Source of the DNA: Streptantibioticus parmotrematis
GTDB lineage: Bacteria; Actinomycetota; Actinomycetes; Streptomycetales; Streptomycetaceae
Direction of reading: 5' to 3'
NCBI RefSeq assembly: GCF_019890615.1
Contig: NZ_JAINVZ010000007.1
Span: 62,001-126,000, forward strand
Length of the DNA stretch: 64,000 bases
Both the position numbers and the translations under genes were made by a program. Positions 17,146-24,705 of the stretch are shown one piece after another. Within the stretch, counting starts at the first letter, position 1, and each line of letters begins with the position of its first letter. The notes beneath the pieces were generated by a model that saw only the letters and a list, made by a program, of their open reading frames with translations, searched no databases and had not been told where the DNA came from.

Positions 17146-17904
17146 TTACCGAGGTGGAATCGGGTACATGGTGATCACGCCACCATATTTGTCCTGTACA
17201 AGCATGAACCATGAAGTCTGCCGTGCGCCGTCGTTTGCAGATGTCTCCCCAATGGGTTTTCCATAGTTGACTACACGCTCATAGAAACCGCTCTCGTTCG
17301 GCTCGGAGGGGGCGACCTCACTAGCCTTTTCCACAAGATGTTCAAGGTCGGTGTCGTCGCTGAACACGCCTTTGGTCCGGTCCAGGTTGGCGCCGCCAGC
17401 GAAATGCTTTCCGCGAACATAGGCCTCGCTTACATCATCAAGCATCGGCTCCATGCAGTTGGAATTATGAACGAGTACCGGTGCGGTCCCGGCGAGCACA
17501 TAGTACGTGTGGAGGTCGTCCACGGTGAGGTTGTACGTGCGTGCTCGTTGGTCGAAGGGGTGGTTGGTCAGCACGCGGACCGTGGCACCGTGAGTGCTCT
17601 GAAGGCTCGTACCAGGGGTGAGGTCCTTCGCCTGGAGCCATGCGTGCGCCGTCGGGTTCCAGAAGGGGTGTTCGTACGTTGCGACGAGCTTCGCCGTTTG
17701 CCTTCCGCCACTTGTGACGGTCAATTCGTCGAAGTGCTTGTCGCCGTCGGTGATGATCGGCTGGATGACGCGCCGTGGCCCTGTGCGGCCCGACACCGGG
17801 TCCGTGGCGAGGACCATGTCTCCGGCCTTGACGTCCTCGATGGTCCGGGTCGAGCCGTTCGCCATCAGGACCTTCGTACCGGCGGGGAAGCACTGCTCGC
17901 ACAC
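17146..17904 (-). CDS. 5'-truncated polymorphic toxin tip with Hint domain
   Basis: C-terminal fragment of a polymorphic toxin. A pretoxin Hint domain starts with CFPAGTKVLMANGSTR, has the TYEHPFWN block and ends with the autocleavage motif VLVHNSN near residue 150. A toxin domain of about 105 residues follows (KHFAGGANLDRTKGVF through KYGGVITMYPIPPR). Its last block looks like small RNase-fold toxins, a weak inference. Upstream of the GTG at 17904 the same frame stays open to 18021 and still reads toxin-like (KLKALHDAEEALKGARWF). It then runs into the LysR gene, so the large delivery part is missing. Lower GC than the surroundings. Confidence 0.75.
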   Translation of the reverse strand: MCEQCFPAGTKVLMANGSTRTIEDVKAGDMVLATDPVSGRTGPRRVIQPIITDGDKHFDELTVTSGGRQTAKLVATYEHPFWNPTAHAWLQAKDLTPGTSLQSTHGATVRVLTNHPFDQRARTYNLTVDDLHTYYVLAGTAPVLVHNSNCMEPMLDDVSEAYVRGKHFAGGANLDRTKGVFSDDTDLEHLVEKASEVAPSEPNESGFYERVVNYGKPIGETSANDGARQTSWFMLVQDKYGGVITMYPIPPR

Positions 17905-17995
17905 CTTGCGGAACCAGCGCGCCCCCTTCAGCGCCTCCTCTGCATCGTGCAGGGCCTTCAGCTTGGTGCGCGAACGGGCTGTTCGGCCCCCGTGA

Positions 17996-18901
17996 TCACG
18001 CTGACGGCTTGCCCAGGGGGTTCAGGATCGCTGACGCCAGGGTCTCGCGGAACCAACGGTGGCCCGGATCGGCCGAGTTGCGGGGATGCCAGGCCAGGCC
18101 CAGGTCCAGTGGCTCCAGGTCCAGCGGGATGGGGAACGTGCGCAGGCCCAGGGCCTCGATCGTCTCCGGCAGCCAGTCGGCGAGCGTGAGGGCGACGAGG
18201 TCGGCGCCCCGGGCCAGCATCATCGCGCTGGTGTGACTGGGCACGACCACCGCGATCCTGCGCCGCAGCCCGAGGCCGGCGAGCGCGGTGTCGATGGGCC
18301 CGAGCCGCTTGCCCAGCCGCGAGATGCCGATGTGGTCCGCCTCCGCGAAGCGCCGCGCGTCGATCGGCCCGTCGAAGAGGGGATGGCCGCGCCGGGCGAC
18401 ACCGACCACCGGCATCCGGGCCAGCGGCCGCGTCAGGATCTCCGGGTCGAGGTGGCCGAGCACGCCGAGTTCGACGTCCACCCAGCCCTGCCGCAGCGCC
18501 GGGCCGCCCTCGATCGCCTCCGGCAGGAAGACCACGTCCACGTGCGGGGCCCGGGCGTGGATGCGTTCGGTCAGCGTCCCCGCCAGCCCGACCAGCAGCA
18601 GTTCCGCGGCCTGCACGGTGAAGGTGCGCTGGAGGTGCACCGGGTCGAAACCGGCCCCGGGCCGCAGCACGTTGTCGCAGCCGCGCAGCAACGCGGCGAC
18701 TTCCTGCTTGAGTTCGAGGGCGCGCGGCGTCGGCACCATGCCCTGGCCCGCCCGGACCAGCAGCGGATCCCCGACCGCGCGACGCAGCCGGGCCAGGGTG
18801 CGGCTGGCGGCGGCGGGCGAGGTGCCCAGGCGCTCGGCGGCACGCGTCACGCTGTTCTCCTGGAGCAGGGCGTCCAGTGCGCGCAGCAGATTGAGATCCA
18901 T
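17996..18901 (-). CDS. LysR-family transcriptional regulator
   Basis: A 301-aa LysR regulator. The N-terminal winged helix-turn-helix is clear (LRALDALLQENSVTRAAERL, then SPAAASRTLARLRRAVGDPL), followed by a substrate-binding co-inducer domain that starts near residue 90. The ATG at 18901 is behind GGGAG. It is divergent from a beta-propeller gene across a 304-bp region full of repeats, the likely site of control. Its stop lies directly beside the truncated toxin sequence. Inducer unknown. Confidence 0.92.
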   Translation of the reverse strand: MDLNLLRALDALLQENSVTRAAERLGTSPAAASRTLARLRRAVGDPLLVRAGQGMVPTPRALELKQEVAALLRGCDNVLRPGAGFDPVHLQRTFTVQAAELLLVGLAGTLTERIHARAPHVDVVFLPEAIEGGPALRQGWVDVELGVLGHLDPEILTRPLARMPVVGVARRGHPLFDGPIDARRFAEADHIGISRLGKRLGPIDTALAGLGLRRRIAVVVPSHTSAMMLARGADLVALTLADWLPETIEALGLRTFPIPLDLEPLDLGLAWHPRNSADPGHRWFRETLASAILNPLGKPSA

Positions 18902-18988
18902 CGGCGCTCCCGAGCTGGGCTTTTGCGTTTGCGGCAAGTAGGGCCTGCCGATCCTTGCATTGTCGCGGAACGGCGGCGCGCGGAGAGT

Positions 18989-19060
18989 GGAACGTGTCGG
19001 CGAAGCGTGACGTGTCCGCGGAGCGGAGCGTGCGCCCGACGCGGAACGTGTCCGCGACGC
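18989..19060. repeat. 18-bp tandem repeat, four units
   Basis: Four head-to-tail units start at 18989, 19007, 19025 and 19043. The first is GGAACGTGTCGGCGAAGC and the fourth GGAACGTGTCCGCGACGC; the third is the most diverged. A fifth weak unit may follow at 19061. There are no spacers, so this is not a CRISPR array. Confidence 0.85.
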
Positions 19061-19110
19061 GGTGTCGCGTGACGTTCCGGTCGTTGCGATCAGTTCCGAT
19101 CGGCCTGATC

Positions 19111-19193
19111 CCGTACGACCCGCACAACCGCCCGTACACAACCCGTACAACCGCCCGTACACAACCCGTACAACTCGCCGTACCACCCCGTAC
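19111..19193. promoter_or_regulatory. Phased array of seven CCGTAC boxes
   Basis: GTAC cores occur at 19113, 19134, 19145, 19157, 19168, 19180 and 19190, nearly all preceded by CC. Spacing is 21, 11, 12, 11, 12 and 10 bp, about one or two helical turns each. The last box touches the AAGGAG ribosome site of the beta-propeller gene. A cooperative operator for the divergent LysR protein, or another regulator, is likely. Confidence 0.55.
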
Positions 19194-19205
19194 AAGGAGC
19201 CCTCC

Positions 19206-20264
19206 ATGCAGCAGCAGTCACCCCGTGCGGGCCGCGAAGGCGACGTCCTGGCCGTCGTCAGCCAGAGCGGGCCCACCGTCTCGTTCTTCGACGCCGCGTC
19301 CGACCGGCACCTGGAGACGCTCGAAGTCCTCGCCGAGCCGCACGAGTTGCTCTTCGATCCCACCCAACGCCTGCTGTGGTGCACGACCACGTACGACTCG
19401 GGCTACTACCACGCCAACAGCGGCCGCCGCACCGAGGTGACCGTCATCGACGCCGACACCCGCCGGATCGTCGAGGTCATCGACCTCGCGCCCGAACACG
19501 GCCCGCACGGACTCGCGTTGGACGCCGGTCGCGGGCGGCTGTACGTCAGCGTGGAGGGCGGGGCGGGCCGGCCCGGCGGTGTCGTGGTGATCGACACCGC
19601 GACGCGCAAGCCGGTGGGCCGGATCGACACCGACGCGCCGGGGCCGCACTGGTTCGCCATCGACCCGTCCGGCACGACCGGGTACGCCACGAACAAGGAG
19701 GCGCCGTTCGTCTCCGTCGTGGACCTGGAACGCGGGACGCTCACCGCGAAGATCGAGGTGCCGGGCAGCGAGGGGCTGGCGGTCTCCGCCGACCACGCGT
19801 TCGTGGCCTCGCCGTACGGCGGTTCCTTCTTCGACTTCGCCGAGGGAGAGGACCGGCCGGCCACCGGGATCCGGATCGTCGACCGCCGGACGGCGACCGT
19901 CGTGGACACCCTGCCCACCGAGAACGTCGTCCTTCCGATGCACCTCACGTCGACAGGCCTCGTGCTGGCGGGCCAGGCGCGCATCGAGCCCGACCCCGAC
20001 TCCCGGCTCGGCCGCCAGGCCCCCGGCCGCCTGTCGGTCTTCTCCGCGACGACGCGCGAGCGGGTGGGCGAGGTGGAGGTCGGCCTGTGCCCGCTGACGA
20101 TCAGCTCGTCCCCCGACGGGCGCCTCGCGTACGTGGCGTCCGTCGTCTCCTCGACGGTCGACGTGGTGGACCTCGACACACTGGAGCCCCTGGCCCGCAT
20201 CGACATCCCCCGCAAGGGCGAACCCGGCGCGCACGGCCTGGCGTACGTGCCCCGGGCGGTCTGA
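19206..20264 (+). CDS. YncE-type beta-propeller repeat protein
   Basis: A 352-aa protein built of seven or so YVTN/NHL-like blades. Repeating elements include VIDADTRRIVEVIDLAPE, GLALDAGRGRLYVSVE, VIDTATRKPVGRID and SPDGRLAYVA. No signal peptide is visible, so it may be cytosolic, unlike many YncE proteins. Enzymatic function cannot be inferred. The ATG at 19206 is preceded by AAGGAG. Control by the divergent LysR gene is likely given the shared repeat-rich promoter region. Confidence 0.85.
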   Translation: MQQQSPRAGREGDVLAVVSQSGPTVSFFDAASDRHLETLEVLAEPHELLFDPTQRLLWCTTTYDSGYYHANSGRRTEVTVIDADTRRIVEVIDLAPEHGPHGLALDAGRGRLYVSVEGGAGRPGGVVVIDTATRKPVGRIDTDAPGPHWFAIDPSGTTGYATNKEAPFVSVVDLERGTLTAKIEVPGSEGLAVSADHAFVASPYGGSFFDFAEGEDRPATGIRIVDRRTATVVDTLPTENVVLPMHLTSTGLVLAGQARIEPDPDSRLGRQAPGRLSVFSATTRERVGEVEVGLCPLTISSSPDGRLAYVASVVSSTVDVVDLDTLEPLARIDIPRKGEPGAHGLAYVPRAV

Positions 20265-20328
20265 CGGCCGGGGACGGCGCTTCGGCGTGGCGGCGGCGCC
20301 GCCGTGAACGACCCGGCGCCGCCGTACG

Positions 20329-20358
20329 GCCTACGGCTTACGGCTTACGGCCTACGGT
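20329..20358. repeat. 7-bp tandem repeat (YTACGGC)
   Basis: About four copies of a C/T-TACGGC heptamer lie between the convergent beta-propeller and SDR genes. It is short and of unclear meaning; it may form part of a termination region. Confidence 0.5.
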
Positions 20359-20366
20359 CGGAGCGG

Positions 20367-21110
20367 CTAGAGCTGCGAAGCGCCTCCGTCGACAGGGAAC
20401 TCGGTTCCCGTCGAGAAGGTCGCGCCGAAGGCCAAGTACGCCACTGCTGCGGCGACTTCCTCCGAAGTGCCCAGCCGCAGCATCGGGTTGGTGCTCCGGT
20501 AGGTGTCCTTCATCGTCTCGACGGCGTCGGCGGGGAAGGAGCGGTCCAGGATGCCGGTGTCGATCGGGCCGGGGCTCACCGCGTTGACGCGTACCCTGCG
20601 GGGCAGCAGCTCACGGGCCAGGGTGCGCGTCATCGACCGCAGGGCCGCCTTGGTCGCCGAGTAGACGCTGAGCGCGTCGAGGCCCAGGACGTTCGCCACC
20701 GACGTGGTGAGGACCACGCCGCCTCCCTCGCGCAACAGCGGCGCCAACGCCCGCACCGTGAAGTACGGGCCCTTGGTGTTGACGTCGAACAGCGCGTCGT
20801 ACCTTTCCTCCGTCACCGCGTCGAACGGCGCGGACGCGGTGACACCGGCGTTGACGAACAGCGCGTCCACCGCGCCGAACCGCTCCCGTACCGTTTCGGC
20901 CAGCGCCGTGATGTCTTTGAGGGACGCGGCGTCGCTGCGGACGGCGACCGCCTTGTCCCCCAACCGTTCCAGCGCGGCGTCCAGGGTGGACCGGGTGCGG
21001 CCGGTGATCAGCACGTGCGCCCCGCCGTCCGCGAACAACCGGGCCGCGGCCAGGCCGATACCGCTGCTTCCGCCCGTGATCACGATCTTCTTGCCGTCAT
21101 AAGTGGTCAT
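20367..21110 (-). CDS. SDR-family oxidoreductase
   Basis: A 247-aa classical short-chain dehydrogenase/reductase. The NAD(P) motif TGGSSGIG lies near residue 12, the NAG strand motif in FVNAGVTA near 88, the catalytic serine in TTSVANV near 137, and the YxxxK pair in YSATK near 150. GRTR after the second strand suggests NADP preference. It has the full length and the usual PVDGGASQL end. The ATG at 21110 faces a divergent LysR gene, and a perfect 13-bp inverted repeat between them suggests direct control. Substrate unknown. Confidence 0.94.
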   Translation of the reverse strand: MTTYDGKKIVITGGSSGIGLAAARLFADGGAHVLITGRTRSTLDAALERLGDKAVAVRSDAASLKDITALAETVRERFGAVDALFVNAGVTASAPFDAVTEERYDALFDVNTKGPYFTVRALAPLLREGGGVVLTTSVANVLGLDALSVYSATKAALRSMTRTLARELLPRRVRVNAVSPGPIDTGILDRSFPADAVETMKDTYRSTNPMLRLGTSEEVAAAVAYLAFGATFSTGTEFPVDGGASQL

Positions 21111-21162
21111 GCCGTCAAGCCAAATGCCCGCCCGCACACCCTGTCCAAGACCTGTTCCGCAT

Positions 21163-21189
21163 GCCGTCATGCGCCAGGCGCATGACGGC
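21163..21189. promoter_or_regulatory. Perfect 13-bp inverted repeat, LysR-type operator
   Basis: GCCGTCATGCGCC at 21163-21175 is mirrored exactly at 21177-21189 around a single base. The centre contains T-N11-A (T at 21170, A at 21182), the classical LysR recognition form. It sits between the divergent SDR and LysR genes. Confidence 0.75.
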
Positions 21190-21245
21190 TCCAGGCCCGC
21201 GTGACGTCCCTCGGCGTACGCCGACGCGCGACGTAACCTGGGCGA

Positions 21246-22181
21246 ATGGACGTCGACCTGCGGCTCGTGCGGTACTTCACGGTCGTGGCGGAGTACGGCA
21301 ACTTCGGCCGGGCCGCCACCAGGCTGCACCTGGCGCAGCCGTCGCTGAGCCGCCAGATCCAGCGGCTGGAGGCTCACCTCGGTGTCCGGCTCTTCGACCG
21401 CTCGCCGCAGGGCACCAGCCTCACCGACGCCGGGCGGGCGTTCCTGCCCCGGGCCCTGTCCCTGCTCCAGGAGGCCGAGCGAGCCGCCCGTACGGCCAGA
21501 GCCGCCGCCCAGCCCTTCGCCGTCACGGTCGGCTGCGCGGAGGGACTGGTCATCACCGCCTGCGTGCAGGAGCTGCGCCGCCGCCATCCCGACGGCCAGG
21601 TCCGCACCCGGCACCTCGACTGGCGGGACACGCGCGCCCTCGCCGAGGAGCGGGTCGACGCCCTCGTGGCGTACCGGCCCCTGCCCTTCCCCACGGACGG
21701 CCTCCGGGTGACGAGACTCCGTGAGGAATCACGGGTGTTGGTCACGTCGGCGCGTCACCGTCTGGCGCACGAGAAGGCCGTCAGTCTGCGGAGGGACCTG
21801 CCGGACGAGGAACTGGTGGCCTGCGTCAGCACTCCGGTGCTCTGGAGCACGCCCCGGCCGGTCGGCGGCCGCCCGGCACCGCCGCCGCCCGCGAGCGACG
21901 ACAGCTACGAGGACAAGCTCGAACTCATCGCCACCGGCCACTGTGTCGCGATCTTCCCCGCCGGAGACCGCCGCGCCGCGGTGCGCGAGGACGTGGCCCT
22001 CGTGCCCGTCACCGACATCGACCCCTGCGAGGTCGTCCTCGTCACGCGCGCCGACGACCCCAACCCGCTGCTGGATTCACTGGAACGCGTCGCCCGCACC
22101 GTGCTCGGCGCGACTCCCCGCCGGGAGAACGACGAACGGCCCGAGGGCCAGCTCGGTGACCTGATGCGGTCAGAGCACTAG
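21246..22181 (+). CDS. LysR-family transcriptional regulator
   Basis: A 311-aa LysR regulator. The helix-turn-helix shows FGRAATRLHLAQPSLSRQIQ and LGVRLFDRSPQGTSLTDAG, and a ligand-binding domain follows from about residue 90. It has the typical layout with a divergent SDR gene and a perfect T-N11-A palindrome between them, so it probably controls that SDR and itself. The gene ends by sharing the four bases CTAG with the stop of the convergent aldo/keto reductase gene. Confidence 0.95.
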   Translation: MDVDLRLVRYFTVVAEYGNFGRAATRLHLAQPSLSRQIQRLEAHLGVRLFDRSPQGTSLTDAGRAFLPRALSLLQEAERAARTARAAAQPFAVTVGCAEGLVITACVQELRRRHPDGQVRTRHLDWRDTRALAEERVDALVAYRPLPFPTDGLRVTRLREESRVLVTSARHRLAHEKAVSLRRDLPDEELVACVSTPVLWSTPRPVGGRPAPPPPASDDSYEDKLELIATGHCVAIFPAGDRRAAVREDVALVPVTDIDPCEVVLVTRADDPNPLLDSLERVARTVLGATPRRENDERPEGQLGDLMRSEH

Positions 22182-23050
22182 CGGCCGATCTCCTCCAGGT
22201 CCGCCAAGTCCCGCTCTGAGAGCGGGAGTCCCGCACCCGTCACGTTCTCGCGCAAATGCGCTACCGACGACGTGCCCGGGATCAGCAGGATGTTCGGCGA
22301 CCGTCGCAGCAGCCACGCCAGGGCCACCGACATCGGGGTCGCGTTCAGGCGGGTGGCCACGGTCGTGAGGGCCGAGGACTGCAACGGGGTGAAGCCGCCG
22401 AGGGGGAAGAAGGGCACGTACGCGATGCCCTGACCGGCCAGCTCGTCGATCAGCTCGTCGTCCTCGCGATGGGCCAGGTTGTACATGTTCTGCACGCACA
22501 CGATCGGCGCGATCGACCGCGCCTCGGCGACCTGTTGCGCCGTCACGTTGCTCACGCCGAGGTGCCGGATCAGGCCCTGCCGCTGGAGTTCGACCAGCGT
22601 CCCGAACGCCTCCGCCAGCGAACCGGCCACGGTGCCCCGGGCGTCGCCGAGGCGTAGGTTGACCACGTCCAGCGCGTCGAGACCGAGGCGGGCCAGGTTC
22701 TCCCGGACCGCCCGGCGCAGGTCCTGCGGCTCGCGCGCCGGAGGCCAGCCGCCCTTCTGGTCGCGGATCGCGCCGACCTTGGTCACGATGTGCAGCCCGT
22801 CGCGGTACGGGTGCAGCGCTTCGCGGATCAACTCGTTGGTGAAATGCGGTCCGTACGCGTCGGCGGTGTCGATGTGGGTGATGCCGAGGGCGGCGGCCTC
22901 GCGGAGCACGGCGAGTGCGGCGGCGCGGTCGGCCGGCGGGCCCATGACCCCGGGGCCGGCCAACTGCATGGCGCCGTAGCCGAACCGGGTGACGGTCAGA
23001 TCTCCCAAGGGCCAGGTGCCGCCGGGGAGTGAGGGGGAGGGGGTGGTCAT
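22178..23050 (-). CDS. Aldo/keto reductase
   Basis: A 290-aa NADPH-dependent oxidoreductase with a TIM-barrel fold. The catalytic tetrad is visible: aspartate and tyrosine in HIDTADAYGPH (near residue 55), lysine in HIVTKVG, and a histidine-equivalent region around DVVNLRL, where the usual histidine appears replaced. IPGTSSVAHLRENV near the end binds the cofactor phosphate. The ATG at 23050 has GGAAGG upstream. It is divergent from an HxlR-type regulator across a region with direct repeats and a palindrome, the likely control site. Confidence 0.93.
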   Translation of the reverse strand: MTTPSPSLPGGTWPLGDLTVTRFGYGAMQLAGPGVMGPPADRAAALAVLREAAALGITHIDTADAYGPHFTNELIREALHPYRDGLHIVTKVGAIRDQKGGWPPAREPQDLRRAVRENLARLGLDALDVVNLRLGDARGTVAGSLAEAFGTLVELQRQGLIRHLGVSNVTAQQVAEARSIAPIVCVQNMYNLAHREDDELIDELAGQGIAYVPFFPLGGFTPLQSSALTTVATRLNATPMSVALAWLLRRSPNILLIPGTSSVAHLRENVTGAGLPLSERDLADLEEIGR

Positions 23051-23157
23051 GGAGTGCCTTCCGTGAAGGATCAAGGGGTGGTGTTTTTCAGTGCCTTGCC
23101 TCATTTTTGGTGAGTAACTTTCTGAAGGGAAGCAAGCACTTCGGAGTGCCTAAGGAA

Positions 23158-23207
23158 CCAAGCGCGTAAGGCGCCACGTGTCTGAGACACCAAGTGCGTA
23201 CGGCGCC
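23158..23207. promoter_or_regulatory. Direct repeats flanking a palindrome, HxlR-type operator
   Basis: CCAAGCGCGTAAGGCGCC (23158-23175) and CCAAGTGCGTACGGCGCC (23190-23207) match at 16 of 18 bases and start 32 bp apart, three helical turns. Between them lies the perfect palindrome GTGTCTGAGACAC (23178-23190). It is located between the aldo/keto reductase and the regulator gene. Confidence 0.5.
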
Positions 23208-23228
23208 GACGGGAGAGGGGAACGGCCG

Positions 23229-23684
23229 ATGGGGACGACGACGGCGGCGCAGCGGAGAGCGCGGGCCAAGGTGGAGTACGACGCCTTCCTGGCGGTCTGC
23301 CCCAGTCGCAAGCTGCTCGACCGGCTCTCCGACAAGTGGGTCACGCTGGTCCTGGCCGCCCTCGGCAGCGACGGCACGCATCAGCCGGGTACCGCCTGCG
23401 CCGGTGAGCCGCGGGCGATGCGCCACTCGGAGCTGCTGCGCCTGCTGGCCGGCGTCAGCCAGAAGATGCTCACCCAGACACTGCGCGCCCTGGAGCGCGA
23501 CGGCCTGGTCACCCGCACCGTGACGCCGACCGTGCCGGTCACGGTCACCTACGAACTGACCGAACTCGGCCTGTCACTAAACCAGTTGACGCGCGGCCTC
23601 AAGACGTGGGCCGAGACGCACATGGACGACGTGCTCGCCCACCGCGAGTCCTACGACAGTCGCGTCCCGACCGTTGCGCCATAG
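23229..23684 (+). CDS. HxlR-family transcriptional regulator
   Basis: A 151-aa winged helix-turn-helix regulator. Hallmarks are the early cysteine in AVCPSRKLLDRLSDKW (redox or electrophile sensing in many HxlR/YodB members), LLAGVSQKMLTQTLRALERDG as the recognition part, and VTYELTELG in the wing. The ATG at 23229 behind GAGGGG is preferred over a GTG at 23178, which would lie inside the operator-like palindrome. It probably regulates the divergent aldo/keto reductase, a pairing typical of aldehyde or quinone detoxification. Confidence 0.92.
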   Translation: MGTTTAAQRRARAKVEYDAFLAVCPSRKLLDRLSDKWVTLVLAALGSDGTHQPGTACAGEPRAMRHSELLRLLAGVSQKMLTQTLRALERDGLVTRTVTPTVPVTVTYELTELGLSLNQLTRGLKTWAETHMDDVLAHRESYDSRVPTVAP

Positions 23685-23856
23685 GACCGCTCGGTGGTGC
23701 CGCCGAGCCCTGCCGGAATCTACGGTGCGGCGGTAAAAATCGACACTGTGTAGACTTTCTGGCGAGGGGAGCACTCCGGCCCCTTCGAAGGGGGAGCGCT
23801 CCGGCTTCCCCAAGGGGAGCGCGTCAGCTCCCCGCCGCATCGTCCCTGGAGGGGTA

Positions 23857-24705
23857 ATGGAGAAGCGGAACTGGCTCATCACCGGCGTCAGCACGGGCCT
23901 CGGACGGGCCTTCGCCCAAGCCGCCCTGGCCGCCGGGCACACCGTCGTCGGCACTGTCCGCTCCGAGCCGGACCTGCGGGACTTCGAGCAACTCGCCCCC
24001 GGGCGCGCGCACGGCCGCCTTCTGGACGTGACGGACGACGACGCCGTCGAGAGCGTGGTCGCCGAGGTGGAACGGAACGTCGGGCCGCTCGGCGTGGTCA
24101 TCGCCAACGCCGGGTACGGCCTGGAGGGCACCTTCGAGGAAACCCAACTCAACGAAGTGCGGCGGCAGTTCGAGGTCAACGTGTTCGGCGCGATGGCCAC
24201 CCTGCGGGCCGCGCTGCCCGCCATGCGCCGACGCCGCCGCGGACACCTGATGGCCGTCACCTCCATGGGCGGCCTCATGGCCGTTCCCGGCATGTCCGCG
24301 TACTGCGGCAGCAAGTTCGCCCTGGAGGGTGTCCTGGAGGCGCTGGGCAAGGAGGTCGCGCAGTTCGGGATCCACGTGACCGCGATCGAACCGGGCTCCT
24401 TCCGCACCGACTGGGCCGGGCGGTCCATGACCCGCGCCGAACGGACCGTCGACGACTACGACGAGCTGTTCGCCCCCCTCCGCGACGCACGGCGCAAGGC
24501 CAGCGGGAACCAGCTCGGCGATCCGGCCAAGGCCGGGGAAGCCGTCGTGCGGATCACCTCAGTCGAGCGGCCCCCGGCCCACCTCGTCCTCGGCTCGGAC
24601 GCGCTGCGCCTCGTCGCCGCCGCCCGCACGGCCGTGGACGACGACATCCGCGCCTGGGAGACGCTCTCCCGCACGACCGACTTCCCCGAAGGCGCTCAGC
24701 TGTGA
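23857..24705 (+). CDS. SDR-family oxidoreductase
   Basis: A 282-aa short-chain dehydrogenase/reductase. The cofactor loop is LITGVSTGLG (near residue 8), NAGYG lies near 87, the catalytic serine is in VTSMGGL and the YxxxK pair is in YCGSK (near 148). The arginine in TVRSEPD points to NADP. The length and the EPGSFRTDW segment fit the group of SDRs often named by similarity to retinol or ketoreductases; the substrate is unknown. GGAGGGGTA directly precedes the ATG. Its stop overlaps the TetR start as GTGA, so the two form an operon. Confidence 0.93.
   Translation: MEKRNWLITGVSTGLGRAFAQAALAAGHTVVGTVRSEPDLRDFEQLAPGRAHGRLLDVTDDDAVESVVAEVERNVGPLGVVIANAGYGLEGTFEETQLNEVRRQFEVNVFGAMATLRAALPAMRRRRRGHLMAVTSMGGLMAVPGMSAYCGSKFALEGVLEALGKEVAQFGIHVTAIEPGSFRTDWAGRSMTRAERTVDDYDELFAPLRDARRKASGNQLGDPAKAGEAVVRITSVERPPAHLVLGSDALRLVAAARTAVDDDIRAWETLSRTTDFPEGAQL

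Larger units (their letters stand above)
18902..19205. other. 304-bp divergent regulatory gap with two repeat arrays
   Basis: There is no gene here. The LysR side holds an 18-bp tandem repeat and the beta-propeller side holds seven phased CCGTAC boxes. Both gene starts face away from the gap, so it carries both promoters. Confidence 0.75.

Noticed and set aside
18989-19060. CRISPR-like array
   Set aside because: Units are head to tail with no spacers and are imperfect; no cas genes are present.
23730-23770. Promoter -35/-10 pair before the SDR gene (TCGACA and TAGACT)
   Set aside because: The two elements are only a few bases apart, which does not fit a normal spacer.
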